Assembly: GCA_016124665.1 (NCBI GenBank)
Contig: WGNH01000016.1
Span: forward strand, 1 to 47,967
Origin: Alphaproteobacteria bacterium
GTDB taxonomy: Bacteria; Pseudomonadota; Alphaproteobacteria; Caulobacterales; Maricaulaceae
Direction: 5' to 3'
Length of the DNA: 47,967 nucleotides
In this document: piece after piece, positions 34,531 through 44,831 of the stretch
Numbering within the stretch: the first letter of the stretch is position 1
Layout: each line of letters begins with the position of its first letter
Position numbers and translations under genes: made by a program
Notes under the pieces: model-generated
The model's input: the letters and a program-made list of their open reading frames with translations, nothing else
The model's database searches: none
What the model was told of the DNA's origin: nothing

Positions 34531-35094
34531 TCAATCGTCGAGAGCTGTTGCAATCGCAGCGGAAACCGCTTCGATTGACCCCATGCCATCAACGTCCACA
34601 ACCTTGCCCGATGCCGCATAGTACGGAATCAATGGCGCAGTTTGCGTTTCATAGGCCTCAAGGCGCACCTTGAAGGCCTCCACCGTGTCGTCAGCGCGGC
34701 CTTCTTCCTCGGCGCGCTTCGCCATACGGCGGACCAGTTCGTCCTTGTCGACCACCAGGCGGATCACCCGGTCGACCTGCGTACCGCGAGCAGCGAGCGC
34801 CTTGTCCAGCGCTTCAGCCTGCGCAACGGTGCGCGGAAATCCGTCAAAGATCGCCCCGCCGGCCTTTTCGGCTTCCGGCAGGCGCTCCTCGATCAACTCG
34901 ATCACGATCCCGTCCGAAACGAGATTTCCGCCATCCATGACAGCTGCAACCCGGTTGCCCAGCTCGGTCCCCGCCGACCGTGCCGCGCGCAGCATGTCGC
35001 CGGTCGACAGCTGAACCCAGCCGCGCTGGTCAACCAGACGCTTGGCCTGGGTTCCCTTGCCGCATCCGGGAGGGCCGAACAGAACCAGATTCAT
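34531..35094 (-). CDS. adk: Adenylate kinase
   Basis: This 187-residue short-form enzyme converts AMP plus ATP to two ADP. It shows the P-loop GPPGCGKGT (7-15), the AMP-binding LSTGDMLRAARSAGTELGNR, and DGFPRTVAQAEALD. The LID region is replaced by the short RRMAKRAEEEGRADDT, as in the small-type adenylate kinases of alphaproteobacteria; no Cys-zinc LID is present. The start overlaps the secY stop by 4 bp, implying translational coupling. The secY-adk order is usual in this class. Confidence 0.96.
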   Translation of the reverse strand: MNLVLFGPPGCGKGTQAKRLVDQRGWVQLSTGDMLRAARSAGTELGNRVAAVMDGGNLVSDGIVIELIEERLPEAEKAGGAIFDGFPRTVAQAEALDKALAARGTQVDRVIRLVVDKDELVRRMAKRAEEEGRADDTVEAFKVRLEAYETQTAPLIPYYAASGKVVDVDGMGSIEAVSAAIATALDD

Positions 35095-36443
35095 CGGTTA
35101 CGGCCCCGGAGCTTCTGCTTCTTGATCAGACCTTCATACTGGTGTGCCAGCAGGTGGGACTGAATCTGGGTCACGGTGTCCATGGCCACCGAGACGATAA
35201 TCAGGATGGACGTGCCCCCCAGAGCGAAGGTCACCGCCCCTGCCGCACCGGCGGTCAAAAGCTCGGGGATCAGAACAACGACCGCGAGATAGAGTGCGCC
35301 GATCATGGTGAGGCGCGTCAGCACATAGTCGAGATACTCTGCCGTGCGCTTGCCCGGACGGATGCCCGGAAGGAAGCCGCCATATTTGCGGAGATTTTCG
35401 GCCACTTCCTCGGGATTGAAAACAATCGAGGTGTAGAAGAAGGCAAAGAAAATCACCATCGCACCATAGAGCGCGATGAACAGCGGCTGTCCGCGGCCGA
35501 GTTGCGCCGCAATCAGCTGCAGCCAGTCCGGACCGGTGGTCGCCCACATATTCGCAACGGTCGTCGGCAGCAGCAGGAGCGAAGTGGCAAAGATCGCCGG
35601 GATCACGCCCGCCGTGTTCAGCTTCAGCGGCAGAAAAGAGGTGTCACCTCCAACCATGCGCTGGCCCTGTTGACGCTTCGGATACTGAACCAGAAGCCGG
35701 CGCTGCGACCGCTCGATAAAGACCACGAAGGCAAAGGTCGCCAACATCAGGGCGATGATGCCCAGAAGCGCGCCACCCGAAATCTGACCCTGGCGGGCCT
35801 GTTCGAACAGGCTGTAGATCAGCCCGGGCACAACAGCGACAATGCCGGTAAAGATGATCAGGGAGATGCCGTTTCCGACCCCACGGGACGTGATCTGCTC
35901 GCCCATCCACATCAACAGCATGGTGCCGCCGACAAAGGTCAGCGTCGTGGACACGAGGAAGAAAAGCCCCGGATTCAGGGCTACAGTCTGCCCGTTCACA
36001 CCCGGCTGCATCATCGACATGGCAATCGCACCACCCTGCACCGCCGCCAGAAGCACGGTCAGATAACGCGAGTACTGGTTGATCTGCTTGCGGCCCTGCT
36101 CGCCACCTTCCTTCTTCAGCTTCTCCAGCGATGGCACGGTCGCCGCCATCAGCTGCATGATGATTGAAGCGGAAATGTAAGGCATCACATTCAGGGCAAA
36201 AATCGCCATCCGCTCGACGGCACCGCCGGAGAAGATATTGAAAACGCCCACAACGCCGCCAGCCTGGCTGTCAAACACGGCCTGGTACTGGACCGGGTCG
36301 ATCCCGGGAACAGGAATATAGGTGCCGAGACGATAGGCCACGAGAACGGCCAGGGTGAAGAATATCCGTTGCTGCAGCTCTTTGGCCTTCGCGAAGGACG
36401 CGAAGTTGATGTTTGATGCAAGCTGTTCAGCAGCAGAAGCCAT
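35091..36443 (-). CDS. secY: Preprotein translocase subunit SecY
   Basis: This 450-residue protein is the channel subunit of the Sec translocon, with ten membrane helices. Recognisable are TYIPVPGIDPVQYQ near helix 1, MPYISASIIMQLMAATVPSL, and the central GVGNGISLIIFTGIVAVVPG. Also visible are the cytoplasmic loop with RRLLVQYPKRQQGQRM (SecA/ribosome docking) and helix 10 with ILIIVSVAMDTVTQIQSHLL. It exports unfolded proteins with SecE, SecG and SecA and inserts membrane proteins with the SRP. Spacing is 23 bp after rplO, and the stop overlaps adk by 4 bp. Confidence 0.98.
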   Translation of the reverse strand: MASAAEQLASNINFASFAKAKELQQRIFFTLAVLVAYRLGTYIPVPGIDPVQYQAVFDSQAGGVVGVFNIFSGGAVERMAIFALNVMPYISASIIMQLMAATVPSLEKLKKEGGEQGRKQINQYSRYLTVLLAAVQGGAIAMSMMQPGVNGQTVALNPGLFFLVSTTLTFVGGTMLLMWMGEQITSRGVGNGISLIIFTGIVAVVPGLIYSLFEQARQGQISGGALLGIIALMLATFAFVVFIERSQRRLLVQYPKRQQGQRMVGGDTSFLPLKLNTAGVIPAIFATSLLLLPTTVANMWATTGPDWLQLIAAQLGRGQPLFIALYGAMVIFFAFFYTSIVFNPEEVAENLRKYGGFLPGIRPGKRTAEYLDYVLTRLTMIGALYLAVVVLIPELLTAGAAGAVTFALGGTSILIIVSVAMDTVTQIQSHLLAHQYEGLIKKQKLRGRNR

Positions 36444-36466
36444 GGCCTATCCTCGTGATCCGCTGA

Positions 36467-36958
36467 TTACTCAGCAGCCTTGTCAGAGTTCTTGGCCTTT
36501 GGCGCCACGACGGTGATCTTGCCACCGGCTTTCTCGACAGCCTCGATGGCGGTCTTGGTCGCGCCTGCGACCGTGATCTCTACTTTGGACTTCAGCTCGC
36601 CTTTCGCAAGGAGGCGGACGCCATCCTTTGCACGGCGAACCAGGCCGGCTGCGATCAGCACATCGGCATCGATCGGCTTCTTGGCATCGATCTTCTTGTC
36701 GGCAATCGCCTTTTCCAGACGGCCTATATTCACCTCTGCAAATGCCAAGCGGTTCGGCTTGTTGAAGCCCCGCTTCGGCAGACGCATGTGAAGCGGCATC
36801 TGACCGCCTTCAAAGCCCTTGATCGCCACGCCCGAGCGCGCTTTCTGACCCTTGACGCCGCGGCCGCCGGTCTTGCCCTTGCCGGAGCCGATACCGCGGC
36901 CCACACGGGTGCGGGTCTTGGTCGAGCCGGCATTATCGCGCAATTCATTGAGACGCAT
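36467..36958 (-). CDS. rplO: 50S ribosomal protein L15
   Basis: This 163-residue protein begins [20 protein letters not shown]. The uL15 signature [20 protein letters not shown] follows, then [19 protein letters not shown]. Its long N-terminal arm is buried in 23S rRNA and the protein joins late assembly steps. A short Ala/Lys extension ([12 protein letters not shown]) follows the usual end. It lies 32 bp after rpmD and 23 bp before secY. Confidence 0.97.
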   Translation of the reverse strand: MRLNELRDNAGSTKTRTRVGRGIGSGKGKTGGRGVKGQKARSGVAIKGFEGGQMPLHMRLPKRGFNKPNRLAFAEVNIGRLEKAIADKKIDAKKPIDADVLIAAGLVRRAKDGVRLLAKGELKSKVEITVAGATKTAIEAVEKAGGKITVVAPKAKNSDKAAE

Positions 36959-36990
36959 AACTCATTCTCCTTCAAGGAGTGGCCTGAGGC

Positions 36991-37179
36991 CTACTCCCCG
37001 ACGATTTCCACCATGTGCGAGACCTTGCGGATCATTCCGCGGACTGCAGGTGTATCTTCCAGTTCGCGCACGCGGCCGATCTTGTTCAGACCGAGGCCAA
37101 CGAGCGTTTTTTGCTGATCCTGCGGGCGCCGGATGGCGCTACCGGTTTGCCGGACCTTGAGGGTTTTCTTGGCAGCCAT
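36991..37179 (-). CDS. rpmD: 50S ribosomal protein L30
   Basis: This 62-residue protein begins [20 protein letters not shown], then [20 protein letters not shown] and [15 protein letters not shown]. These are the usual uL30 segments for binding 23S rRNA near the 5S particle. Length is standard. It lies between rpsE (9 bp) and rplO (32 bp). L30 is missing in some alphaproteobacteria, so its presence is worth noting. Confidence 0.97.
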   Translation of the reverse strand: MAAKKTLKVRQTGSAIRRPQDQQKTLVGLGLNKIGRVRELEDTPAVRGMIRKVSHMVEIVGE

Positions 37180-37188
37180 CTGACGCCC

Positions 37189-37776
37189 CTATCCTTCCAG
37201 AGATTCCGGAGCCGAAGCGCCATCATTCCGGCGATTGACCAGGTCAGCCACCTTCATGCCACGCTTGGCCGCAATCGAACGCGGGCTCTTCTGATGCTTG
37301 AGGGCATCAAACGTCGCGCGGATCATATTGTAAGGGTTCGAGGACCCGGTCGATTTCGCGACCACATCCTGAACGCCCAGGGTTTCCAGAACAGCCCGCA
37401 TCGGACCGCCGGCAATCACGCCGGTTCCCGGAGGGGCGGCGCGCAGCACGACCTTGCCGGCGCCATGACGTCCGGGCGCGTCGTGATGAAGCGTCCGGCC
37501 TTCACGCAGCGGAATGCGGACCATCGACTTCTTGGCCTCTTCCGTTGCCTTGCGGATCGCTTCCGGCACTTCGCGGGCCTTGCCCTGACCGAAGCCGACG
37601 CGGCCCTTCTGGTCACCGACCACGACGAGTGCGGCAAACTGGAAGTTCCGGCCACCCTTCACCGTCTTGGCGACGCGATTGATGTGCCCCAGCTTGTCGA
37701 CGATTTCGTCCTGCTGGTCCTCATCCCGGTCGCGGCGGCGGCCGCGGCCGCGATTTTCTTCATTACGAGCCATCAA
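37189..37776 (-). CDS. rpsE: 30S ribosomal protein S5
   Basis: This 195-residue protein has an Arg/Asp-rich N-terminal extension ([20 protein letters not shown]) ahead of the uS5 double-stranded-RNA-binding domain. That domain shows [20 protein letters not shown] and [21 protein letters not shown] ribosomal S5-like C-terminal domain follows ([35 protein letters not shown]). S5 affects decoding accuracy and unwinds mRNA at the entry site. It is placed 8 bp after rplR and 9 bp before rpmD. Confidence 0.98.
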   Translation of the reverse strand: MMARNEENRGRGRRRDRDEDQQDEIVDKLGHINRVAKTVKGGRNFQFAALVVVGDQKGRVGFGQGKAREVPEAIRKATEEAKKSMVRIPLREGRTLHHDAPGRHGAGKVVLRAAPPGTGVIAGGPMRAVLETLGVQDVVAKSTGSSNPYNMIRATFDALKHQKSPRSIAAKRGMKVADLVNRRNDGASAPESLEG

Positions 37777-37784
37777 CCGCTCCC

Positions 37785-38141
37785 TTAAAAGTTCAATCCA
37801 CCTTCACGAGCCGCTTCGGCCAAAGCCTTGATGCGTCCGTGAAAGATGAAACCGCCGCGATCAAAGACGACGTCCTTGATGCCGGCTTTTGTGGCGCGCT
37901 CTGCCAGGCGTTTGCCGACGCTTGCAGCCGCTTCAACATTCGCACCGGATTCTTTCGAATCCTTCTCGGCGGTCGAGGCCGCAGCGAGTGTGACGCCCTG
38001 CTGATCGTCGATCAGTTGCGCATAGATGTGCTTCGACGAGCGGAAAACCGTAAGACGCGGCCGGCCGTTCGAGACTTTCTTGCGCAGCTTGCTGCGGTTT
38101 CGCAGCGCGCGGCGCTTCATTTTTTCGCGTGAGCTCAACAT
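37785..38141 (-). CDS. rplR: 50S ribosomal protein L18
   Basis: This 118-residue protein has the Arg-rich N-terminus ([14 protein letters not shown]) that binds 5S rRNA. The uL18 core [20 protein letters not shown] and [20 protein letters not shown] follow, and [20 protein letters not shown] is the closing motif. It helps carry the 5S rRNA into the central protuberance with L5. Only 11 bp separate it from rplF and 8 bp from rpsE. Confidence 0.98.
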   Translation of the reverse strand: MLSSREKMKRRALRNRSKLRKKVSNGRPRLTVFRSSKHIYAQLIDDQQGVTLAAASTAEKDSKESGANVEAAASVGKRLAERATKAGIKDVVFDRGGFIFHGRIKALAEAAREGGLNF

Positions 38142-38152
38142 CGTATTTGCGC

Positions 38153-38686
38153 CTACTTCTTCTTGCCTTCTTTGCGGCGGACATATTCACCCTGATAGTG
38201 AACGCCCTTGCCCTTGTAGGGCTCCGGCGGACGGTATCCGCGAATTTCCGCTGCAACCTGGCCAACCATCTGCTTGTCAGCCCCGCTGACAATAACTTCC
38301 GTCGGCTTCGGAGCCTGGATCTGAATGCCCTGGGGCGGCTCATAGACCACATCGTGGCTGAAACCGAGTGCCAGCTTCAGGCTGGACCCCTGCATCTGTG
38401 CCCGGTACCCGACGCCTTGCAGCTCCAACGTCTTGTTGAAGCCTTCGGTGACGCCCGTCATCATGTTGGCGATCAGCGCACGGGTCATGCCCCACATGGC
38501 ACGAGCGCGTTTGCTCTCGTCCACGGGCTTGACTTCAATGCCCTCATCGCCATGCGACAGGGTGACGTCTTCCACTGCAGTCAGGCTCAACTCGCCCTTC
38601 GGACCCTTCAGCGTCAGCGCACGTCCATTGAGGCGGACCTCAACACCGGAACCAACAGCAATCGGGAGCTTTCCGATACGTGACAT
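38153..38686 (-). CDS. rplF: 50S ribosomal protein L6
   Basis: This 177-residue protein begins [20 protein letters not shown] and has the two repeated alpha/beta domains of uL6. The second ends in [20 protein letters not shown], which contacts the sarcin-ricin loop and the GTPase-associated region of 23S rRNA. It ends KEGKKK. Spacing is 11 bp after rpsH. Length matches the family. Confidence 0.98.
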   Translation of the reverse strand: MSRIGKLPIAVGSGVEVRLNGRALTLKGPKGELSLTAVEDVTLSHGDEGIEVKPVDESKRARAMWGMTRALIANMMTGVTEGFNKTLELQGVGYRAQMQGSSLKLALGFSHDVVYEPPQGIQIQAPKPTEVIVSGADKQMVGQVAAEIRGYRPPEPYKGKGVHYQGEYVRRKEGKKK

Positions 38687-38697
38687 GATCGTTCTCC

Positions 38698-39096
38698 CTA
38701 GCTGACCCTGCAGAGGATTTCGCCGCCGACATTCTGTTCACGAGCAGCAGCATCGGACATCACACCCATGGGGGTGGAGACAATCGCGATACCAAGACCG
38801 TTCGAGACCAGCGGGAGATCCTTCACTTTGGAATACACACGGCGGCCCGGCGTCGAGATCCGGCGGATCTCGGCGATAACAGGCTCGCCCTCGAAATACT
38901 TCAGTTCGATTTCGAACTCGCGCTTGCCATCGGCATGCTCGATTTCGGAATAGCCCCGGATGAAGCCTTCCGTCTGGAGCACATCCAGCACGCGCTTGCG
39001 AAGATTTGATGCCGGTGTTGCGACAGTCGTCCGGTTACGCATCAGCGCGTTCCGGATACGTGTCAGCATATCACCGAGGGGATCGTTCATAGACAT
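38698..39096 (-). CDS. rpsH: 30S ribosomal protein S8
   Basis: This 132-residue protein begins [20 protein letters not shown], contains the central [20 protein letters not shown], and ends [20 protein letters not shown]. These are all uS8 hallmarks. S8 binds helix 21 of 16S rRNA in the central domain; in E. coli it also represses the spc operon at the rplE start, but no such control site was identified here. It lies 17 bp after rpsN. Confidence 0.98.
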   Translation of the reverse strand: MSMNDPLGDMLTRIRNALMRNRTTVATPASNLRKRVLDVLQTEGFIRGYSEIEHADGKREFEIELKYFEGEPVIAEIRRISTPGRRVYSKVKDLPLVSNGLGIAIVSTPMGVMSDAAAREQNVGGEILCRVS

Positions 39097-39113
39097 GGTT
39101 CAATCTCTCCCGA

Positions 39114-39419
39114 TCACCAGCTCGACTTGACCATGCCGGGGATGAACCCGCTCGAGGCCAGGTCGCGCAACGCGATCCGCGACATTTTCAGCTTGCGGTA
39201 GAACCCGCGCGGACGGCCCGAGATTTCGCAACGGTTGCGGAACCGGGTCGGCGCGGAATTCCGTGGCAATGCGGCCAGCTTCAGCTGAGCAGCAAAACGC
39301 TCCTCAACCGGCTTGGACGTATCACGGGCCATAGCCTTGAGCTCGGCCCGCTTGGCCGCATACCGCTCGGCAAGCTTCTTGCGTTTGCGGTTCCGCTCGA
39401 CAGCACTTGTCTTCGCCAT
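39114..39419 (-). CDS. rpsN: 30S ribosomal protein S14 (zinc-independent type)
   Basis: This 101-residue protein begins [20 protein letters not shown] and ends [20 protein letters not shown] plus W. Instead of the two CxxC zinc pairs of short S14 it has the long form [19 protein letters not shown] with one Cys, so it belongs to the C-minus type. It sits in the 30S head next to S3 and S10. It is 49 bp downstream of rplE. Confidence 0.98.
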   Translation of the reverse strand: MAKTSAVERNRKRKKLAERYAAKRAELKAMARDTSKPVEERFAAQLKLAALPRNSAPTRFRNRCEISGRPRGFYRKLKMSRIALRDLASSGFIPGMVKSSW

Positions 39420-39468
39420 TTACTTCCTCCTGCGTGCGGAACCCTGACGGTACCGCTCTCCTGTTGCG

Positions 39469-40029
39469 TCAGTTCGAAAACGGGAAATCGAACTCGGCCA
39501 ACAGGGCTTTCGCTTCTTCATTGGTTTGCGCGGTCGTACAGACCACAATGTCCATCCCCCGGATCTTCTCGACCTTGTCGTAGTCGATCTCGGGAAACAC
39601 GATGTGCTCTTTCAGGCCCATGGCGTAGTTGCCACGGCCATCGAAGCTCTTTCCGTTCAGGCCGCGGAAGTCGCGAACGCGCGGCAGCGCAATCGTGACC
39701 AAGCGGTCCAGAAATTCATACATGCGGTCCTGGCGCAGCGTGACCTTCACACCAACATCCTGGCCTTCGCGCAGCTTGAAGCCGGCGATCGACAGGCGCG
39801 ACTTGGTCTTGACCGGCTTTTGCCCGGCAATGCGCTGCAAATCCTCATAGGCACCGTTGATCTTCTTGGAATCCTGGGCAGCTTCGCCCACGCCCATATT
39901 GATCACGACCTTCTCGATCCGCGGGATCTGCATCGGATTCGTGTAGCCGAATTTCTCTTTCAGCCGGTCACGGATCTCTTCGCGGTATTTCGCGCGCAGA
40001 CGCGGTTGGTATTCTTTCACATCAGCCAT
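39469..40029 (-). CDS. rplE: 50S ribosomal protein L5
   Basis: This 186-residue protein starts [20 protein letters not shown]. It contains [20 protein letters not shown] (5S rRNA-binding strand), [20 protein letters not shown] and the [20 protein letters not shown] end. L5 joins 5S rRNA to the central protuberance and contacts P-site tRNA. The start at 40029 is preferred over the upstream Met at 40107, since the extra residues do not match L5. Its first codons overlap the end of rplX by 8 bp, pointing to coupling. Confidence 0.98.
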   Translation of the reverse strand: MADVKEYQPRLRAKYREEIRDRLKEKFGYTNPMQIPRIEKVVINMGVGEAAQDSKKINGAYEDLQRIAGQKPVKTKSRLSIAGFKLREGQDVGVKVTLRQDRMYEFLDRLVTIALPRVRDFRGLNGKSFDGRGNYAMGLKEHIVFPEIDYDKVEKIRGMDIVVCTTAQTNEEAKALLAEFDFPFSN

Positions 40030-40336
40030 CGATGACCTCACCGGATTTCTTGGCCACGCGGACCTTGCGGTCGCCTTCCATCTTGAAGCCGACGCGGGTG
40101 GCTTCACCCGACTTCGGATCCGCCAGAGCCACGTTGGAGACGTGGATCGGCGCTTCCTTGGTCTCGATACCGCCAGCAGACGTCTGCGTGGGGCGCTGGT
40201 GGCGCTTCACGATATTGACGCCGCGGACGATGACGCGGTTTTCGGCCGGCATCACACGGACGATTTCGCCCGTCTTGCCCTTGTCGCGGCCCGCGAGGAC
40301 AACGACCTTGTCGCCCTTTTTGATCTTCGCAGCCAT
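40022..40336 (-). CDS. rplX: 50S ribosomal protein L24
   Basis: This 104-residue protein begins [20 protein letters not shown] (KOW motif). It continues [20 protein letters not shown] and ends with [20 protein letters not shown]. It is an early 50S assembly initiator that binds the 5' end of 23S rRNA and later lies at the tunnel exit. It starts 2 bp after rplN and overlaps rplE by 8 bp. Confidence 0.98.
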   Translation of the reverse strand: MAAKIKKGDKVVVLAGRDKGKTGEIVRVMPAENRVIVRGVNIVKRHQRPTQTSAGGIETKEAPIHVSNVALADPKSGEATRVGFKMEGDRKVRVAKKSGEVIDG

Positions 40337-40338
40337 GG

Positions 40339-40707
40339 CTACAGCACCTCCGGAGCCAGCGACACGATCTTCATGTGGTTCTTGGCGCGAAGCTCGCGCG
40401 GAACCGGTCCGAAAATACGGGTGCCGATCGGCTCTTCATTATTGTTCACCAGGACAGCCGCATTGGAGTCGAAGCGGATAACCGATCCGTCCTTGCGTTT
40501 GATGTCCTTGGCCACACGCACCACAACGGCGCGGCGGACTTCACCTTTTTTGACGCGGCCGCGCGGGATCGCTTCCTTGACCGACACCACAATGATGTCG
40601 CCCACATGAGCGTAACGCCGCTTGGCACCGCCGAGTACCTTGATGCACTGCACACGGCGGGCACCGGAATTATCGGCAACGTCCAGATTAGTTTGCATCT
40701 GGATCAT
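40339..40707 (-). CDS. rplN: 50S ribosomal protein L14
   Basis: This 122-residue protein contains [20 protein letters not shown], then [20 protein letters not shown] and [20 protein letters not shown]. The highly conserved [20 protein letters not shown] end follows. It forms the intersubunit bridge to 16S rRNA helix 14 together with L19. It is the first gene of the classical spc segment, 34 bp after rpsQ. No separate promoter was found in that gap. Confidence 0.98.
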   Translation of the reverse strand: MIQMQTNLDVADNSGARRVQCIKVLGGAKRRYAHVGDIIVVSVKEAIPRGRVKKGEVRRAVVVRVAKDIKRKDGSVIRFDSNAAVLVNNNEEPIGTRIFGPVPRELRAKNHMKIVSLAPEVL

Positions 40708-40741
40708 AACGATCCTCCTTCAGGGTCATCCCCCGGAACGC

Positions 40742-40978
40742 TTATGCGTCCGCGGATACGACCTCCCACCGTTTCAGTTTCGACTTGGGTGCGCATTCCT
40801 GAATAAAGGTCTGATCACCCACTTTGAGGCCATTGGCCTCATCATGTGCGTGGTAACGCTTGGAGCGGCGAACCGTCTTGCGGAGCAGTGGATGCAGAAA
40901 GGTCCGCTCCACTTTCACGACGACAGTCTTGTCACCCTTGTCGCTCACCACGACGCCTTGCAATACGCGCTTGGGCAT
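40742..40978 (-). CDS. rpsQ: 30S ribosomal protein S17
   Basis: This 78-residue OB-fold protein starts [20 protein letters not shown]. It contains [20 protein letters not shown] and ends near [16 protein letters not shown]. It is a primary binder of the 16S rRNA 5' domain. It lies 3 bp after rpmC and is the last gene of the S10 segment proper. Length is slightly below E. coli (84). Confidence 0.97.
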   Translation of the reverse strand: MPKRVLQGVVVSDKGDKTVVVKVERTFLHPLLRKTVRRSKRYHAHDEANGLKVGDQTFIQECAPKSKLKRWEVVSADA

Positions 40979-40981
40979 CGC

Positions 40982-41197
40982 CTAGCTCCCTTGTCCGGCC
41001 TGAGCGACCCGCTGGGCCTGGATCGTCTGGATACGCGCAATATTGCGGCGCACCTGACGAACGCGGGCCGTGTTTTGCAACTGACCCGAGGCCTGCTGGA
41101 AGCGCAGGTTGAATTGTTCTTTTTTCAGCTTCAGGAGCTCGTCCTTCAGCTGATCGTCGCTCAGTGCGCGAACATCAACAGCGTCCATGACACTCAC
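40982..41197 (-). CDS. rpmC: 50S ribosomal protein L29
   Basis: This 71-residue helical protein contains [20 protein letters not shown] and [20 protein letters not shown]. These are the usual coiled-coil helices of uL29 at the tunnel exit next to L23, where trigger factor and SRP dock. It starts 2 bp after the rplP stop. The start ATG gives [12 protein letters not shown]; the second Met (residue 4) is a possible alternative start. Confidence 0.97.
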   Translation of the reverse strand: MSVMDAVDVRALSDDQLKDELLKLKKEQFNLRFQQASGQLQNTARVRQVRRNIARIQTIQAQRVAQAGQGS

Positions 41198-41199
41198 TC

Positions 41200-41613
41200 C
41201 TATTCACCAATCCGTGCGACGATTTTCGTCTTCACCGGCAGTTTGGCGGCGCCAAGAGACAGCGCTTCACGCGCAACATTCTCGGGCACACCGTCAATCT
41301 CGAACATGATCCGGCCGGGCTTGACGCGGGCGGCCCAGAATTCCGGCGCCCCCTTACCCTTACCCATCCGGACTTCCGTCGGTTTCTTCGACACAGGCAC
41401 ATCCGGGAAAATCCGGATCCAGACCCGGCCGGCCCGCTTCATGTGGCGGGTAATCGCCCGGCGGGTGGCTTCGATCTGGCGTGCTGTGACGCGCTCTGGC
41501 TCCATGGCCTTGAGGCCATAGGATCCGAAATTCAGCGTAAAGCCGCCCTTGGCCGCGCCTTTGATGCGGCCTTTGTGCGCCTTGCGGAACTTGGTGCGTT
41601 TTGGTTGAAGCAT
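41200..41613 (-). CDS. rplP: 50S ribosomal protein L16
   Basis: This 137-residue protein begins [40 protein letters not shown] follows, then [20 protein letters not shown] and [20 protein letters not shown], the block near the A-site tRNA elbow and peptidyl-transferase centre. Length matches the family exactly. It is 25 bp downstream of rpsC and 2 bp before rpmC. Confidence 0.98.
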   Translation of the reverse strand: MLQPKRTKFRKAHKGRIKGAAKGGFTLNFGSYGLKAMEPERVTARQIEATRRAITRHMKRAGRVWIRIFPDVPVSKKPTEVRMGKGKGAPEFWAARVKPGRIMFEIDGVPENVAREALSLGAAKLPVKTKIVARIGE

Positions 41614-41638
41614 GTTTTCGCTCCGTCGTCCCTATTGC

Positions 41639-42349
41639 TTAAGCCGCCCGGTTGCCGCTGCCCTGACGGGCACGCTGCTCACCGGATTCCTGAAGACGGC
41701 GCTCGGAGGCCATCGGGTCATGCTCCAGGATCTCGCCTTTGTAGATCCAGACCTTGATCCCGATAATACCCATCGCCGTCGAGGCTTCTGCGGTTCCATA
41801 ATCGATATCGGCGCGCAGAGTGTGCAGCGGCACCGAACCTTCCTGATACTGCTCGACGCGCGCAATCTCGGCACCGCCAAGACGGCCGCCACAGATCACC
41901 TTGCAGCCCTTGGCGCCCATGCGCATCGCGGTCTGCAGCGAGCGTTTCATGGCGCGGCGGAAAGCCACACGGCGTTCCAGCTGCTGGGCAATCGATTCCG
42001 CAACCAGCGTGGCGTCGATCTCCGGCTTGCGCACCTCGACCAGGTTGAGGAAGACCTCACCCTTGACGATTTGCTGGAGGGCCCGGCGGATCACTTCGAT
42101 ATCCGCGCCCTTCTTGCCGATCACAACACCCGGACGCGCCGTATAGACGGTCACGGTGCACTTCTTGTGCGGACGCTCGATGACGATCTTGGACACGCTG
42201 GCATTCTTCAGACGCTTGCGCAGCATGTCACGGATCTTGATATCCTCATGGAGGAGATCGGCATATTCACCGGTATTCGCGTACCAGCGCGATTCCCAGG
42301 TGCGATTGATGCCGAGCCGCAGCCCGATCGGATTGACCTTCTGACCCAT
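41639..42349 (-). CDS. rpsC: 30S ribosomal protein S3
   Basis: This 236-residue protein begins [20 protein letters not shown]. It has the KH type II domain ([20 protein letters not shown] with the GKKG loop) and the C-terminal uS3 domain ([20 protein letters not shown]). S3 guards the mRNA entry tunnel and has helicase activity with S4 and S5. A Gln/Arg-rich tail ([14 protein letters not shown]) ends the protein. The start overlaps the rplV stop by 1 bp (TGATG-like arrangement). Confidence 0.98.
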   Translation of the reverse strand: MGQKVNPIGLRLGINRTWESRWYANTGEYADLLHEDIKIRDMLRKRLKNASVSKIVIERPHKKCTVTVYTARPGVVIGKKGADIEVIRRALQQIVKGEVFLNLVEVRKPEIDATLVAESIAQQLERRVAFRRAMKRSLQTAMRMGAKGCKVICGGRLGGAEIARVEQYQEGSVPLHTLRADIDYGTAEASTAMGIIGIKVWIYKGEILEHDPMASERRLQESGEQRARQGSGNRAA

Positions 42350-42753
42350 CAGGCGGCCTCCTCAACTTCACGAACAATGATTGTCAGCTCGGAAAACGGC
42401 TTCAGCACCTTCGCAGCACGGCCACGGGCCCGTGCGCGGAAGCGCTTCATCACCAGATTCTTGCCGACATAGGCTTCCGAAACGATCAGGCTGTCGATAT
42501 CGAGGCCATGATTGTTTTCGGCATTGGCAATTGCACTGTCGAGGATCTTCAGAACATCCTTGGCAATACGCTTGCGGGAAAACTCGAGGATCGCCCGTGC
42601 ATTCTCGACCTTTTTGCCCCGGATCGACTGGGCAACCAGGTTCAGCTTCTGGCCACTGATACGGATCATCGTCTGCTTCGCGCGCGCTTCATTGTCAGCG
42701 ACGCGGCGCAGATTCTTGCCGTTCTCGTCTCTTTGGCGTGCCTGGGTCATCAT
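42349..42753 (-). CDS. rplV: 50S ribosomal protein L22
   Basis: This 134-residue protein has the uL22 core [40 protein letters not shown] and the tunnel hairpin region [21 protein letters not shown] short N-terminal extension ([18 protein letters not shown]) precedes the core. Its beta hairpin lines the peptide exit tunnel with L4. It overlaps rpsS and rpsC by 1 bp each; the second Met (residue 2) is also a possible start. Confidence 0.97.
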   Translation of the reverse strand: MMTQARQRDENGKNLRRVADNEARAKQTMIRISGQKLNLVAQSIRGKKVENARAILEFSRKRIAKDVLKILDSAIANAENNHGLDIDSLIVSEAYVGKNLVMKRFRARARGRAAKVLKPFSELTIIVREVEEAA

Positions 42754-43031
42754 CAGCCCCTTCTCGCCTTCTTGTCCGCCGCGTGACCGTGATAGGTCCG
42801 GGACGGAGAGAATTCACCGAGCTTGTGGCCAACCATGTCCTCGGTCACGAGCACCGGGATGAACTTGCTGCCATTGTGGACCTGAAAGGTCAGGCCCACG
42901 AATTGCGGCATGATCGTCGAACGGCGCGACCAGGTCTTGATCGGCTTCTTGCGGCCTTCAGCGTGGGACGCTTCGGCCTTCTTGAGGAGGTATCCGTCTA
43001 CAAACGGACCTTTCCAGACTGAACGCGGCAT
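42753..43031 (-). CDS. rpsS: 30S ribosomal protein S19
   Basis: This 92-residue protein begins [20 protein letters not shown]. It contains [20 protein letters not shown] and [20 protein letters not shown] and ends [20 protein letters not shown]. All are uS19 hallmarks. It lies in the 30S head, with its tail reaching toward the A site, and pairs with S13. It follows rplB by 15 bp. Confidence 0.98.
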   Translation of the reverse strand: MPRSVWKGPFVDGYLLKKAEASHAEGRKKPIKTWSRRSTIMPQFVGLTFQVHNGSKFIPVLVTEDMVGHKLGEFSPSRTYHGHAADKKARRG

Positions 43032-43046
43032 ATCTAACGCGCTCCC

Positions 43047-43883
43047 TTAGCGTGACTTGCGCTGATGGCGCGAGCGGAGGATGAACTTGTCGGTAGCCTT
43101 GTTTTTGCGGGTCTTGCGGCCCTTTGTGGGCTTGCCCCAAGGTGTTACCGGGTGACGGCCGCCTGACGTCCGGCCTTCGCCGCCGCCATGCGGGTGATCG
43201 ATCGGGTTCATGGCAACACCACGAACCGCCGGACGCTTGCCCATATAGCGCTTGCGGCCAGCTTTACCGAGATTCTGGTTCATGTGGTCCGGGTTGGAGA
43301 CAGCTCCGACCGTTGCGACACACATTTCCGGGATGGCACGAAGCTCCCCCGAGTTGAGCCGAACCTGAGCGTAACCGCCATCGCGGCCGACCAGTTGGGC
43401 ATAGCCCCCGGCGGAACGCGCGATCTGACCGCCCTTGCCCGGCTTCATCTCCACATTGTGGACGATGGTGCCGACCGGCATGGACTTCAGCGGCATGCAA
43501 TTACCCGGCTTCACATCAACGCGGTTGCCGGAAACGACAACGTCGCCTTCTGACAGACGCTGTGGCGCCAGGATATAGGACTTCTCGCCATCGGCATATT
43601 CGATCAGCGCGATGAAAGCGGTCCGGTTCGGGTCATATTCCAGGCGCACAACCGTTGCTTCGACATCATGCTTGTTCCGCTTGAAGTCGACTTTGCGATA
43701 GAGCGTCTTGGCACCCCCGCCCTGACGGCGGGCAGTGATCCGGCCCGTATTGTTGCGGCCACCCTTCTTGGTCTTGCCCTCAACGAGGCTTTTTTCCGGA
43801 CGGCCCTTGTGGAGACCTTCCCGATCGACCAGCACCAGGGCACGGCGGCCCGGTGAGGTGGGATTGTATGTTTTAAGCGCCAT
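43047..43883 (-). CDS. rplB: 50S ribosomal protein L2
   Basis: This 278-residue protein begins [20 protein letters not shown]. It shows [20 protein letters not shown], then the OB-fold and SH3-like domains. The conserved [18 protein letters not shown] (18 residues) lies near the peptidyl transferase centre and is followed by [18 protein letters not shown]2 is essential for subunit joining and tRNA binding. Length matches the family, and 4 bp separate it from the rplW stop. Confidence 0.98.
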   Translation of the reverse strand: MALKTYNPTSPGRRALVLVDREGLHKGRPEKSLVEGKTKKGGRNNTGRITARRQGGGAKTLYRKVDFKRNKHDVEATVVRLEYDPNRTAFIALIEYADGEKSYILAPQRLSEGDVVVSGNRVDVKPGNCMPLKSMPVGTIVHNVEMKPGKGGQIARSAGGYAQLVGRDGGYAQVRLNSGELRAIPEMCVATVGAVSNPDHMNQNLGKAGRKRYMGKRPAVRGVAMNPIDHPHGGGEGRTSGGRHPVTPWGKPTKGRKTRKNKATDKFILRSRHQRKSR

Positions 43884-43887
43884 GGTC

Positions 43888-44193
43888 CTAGAGCCCCGTG
43901 GTCACGTCAATCGAGTCGCCTTCAGCGAGCGTCACGATTGCTTTTTTCATGTCCGAGCGCCGGCCAACCTGGCCACGGAAACGCTTGGTCTTGCCTTTCA
44001 GGCGCAGCGTATTCACCGCCGTCACCTTCACTTTGAACAGAGCTTCCACCGCTTCAGCGATTTCCGTCTTGGTCGCGGTCAGCGGAACGCGGAACACCAC
44101 CTTGCCGTCTTCCGACAACAGCGTGGCCTTTTCCGTGATCACCGGACCCAGGATCGCGTCATAGTGGCGGGCTTCAACTGCAACCTTGGCCAT
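43888..44193 (-). CDS. rplW: 50S ribosomal protein L23
   Basis: This 101-residue protein contains [20 protein letters not shown] (first helix and strand) and [40 protein letters not shown] follows. L23 is the main docking site for trigger factor and SRP at the tunnel exit. Its start overlaps the rplD stop by 1 bp, implying coupled translation. Confidence 0.98.
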   Translation of the reverse strand: MAKVAVEARHYDAILGPVITEKATLLSEDGKVVFRVPLTATKTEIAEAVEALFKVKVTAVNTLRLKGKTKRFRGQVGRRSDMKKAIVTLAEGDSIDVTTGL

Positions 44194-44831
44194 TATGCTG
44201 TCTCCTTGGCGGCAAAGCGCTCATGGATTTTCTCGACAGCCGCCTTGGTCAGAACCAGCTGGTCATGACGCAGGACGTCATAAACATTCAGGCCCTGCGC
44301 CGGCAGAACGTCGATGTGCGGGATGTTGCCAGCGGCCTTCGCGAAATTCGCGTCCACCGTGTCACCATCAATGATCAGTGCATTGCTGAGATTCAGCTTT
44401 GCGAAGGCGTCACGCACCTTTTTGGTCTTGGCGTCCTTCATCACCGCCTCATCAACGATGATCAGCGATTCAGAACCGGCCTTCGACGACAGGGCGTGCT
44501 TCAAAGCCAGGGCGCGGACCTTTTTCGGAAGATCATGCGCATGGCTGCGGACGCGCGGTCCGTGAGCCTTGCCACCACCGACAAAAATCGGTGCACGGCG
44601 GTTACCGTGTCGGGCACCACCGCCACCCTTCTGGCGGCCGAATTTCTTGCCGGTGCGCGACACTTCGTTGCGCTCCTGAGCCTTGTGCGTACCAGCCTGG
44701 CGGCGTGCCAGCTGCCACTTCACGACACGCTGCAAGAGATCGGCGCGGACCTCGTCAATGCCGAAAACGGCATCGTCGAGCTCGACAGCACCCGCATCCT
44801 TTGCGGCGAGGGTCTTTACATCGACCTTCAT
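44193..44831 (-). CDS. rplD: 50S ribosomal protein L4
   Basis: This 212-residue protein has the uL4 core. It shows [20 protein letters not shown] followed by [20 protein letters not shown] (the extended loop into the exit tunnel), and the [20 protein letters not shown] and [20 protein letters not shown] segments. L4 in E. coli represses the S10 operon through its leader; no such structure was identified here. The start overlaps the rplC stop by 4 bp. Confidence 0.98.
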   Translation of the reverse strand: MKVDVKTLAAKDAGAVELDDAVFGIDEVRADLLQRVVKWQLARRQAGTHKAQERNEVSRTGKKFGRQKGGGGARHGNRRAPIFVGGGKAHGPRVRSHAHDLPKKVRALALKHALSSKAGSESLIIVDEAVMKDAKTKKVRDAFAKLNLSNALIIDGDTVDANFAKAAGNIPHIDVLPAQGLNVYDVLRHDQLVLTKAAVEKIHERFAAKETA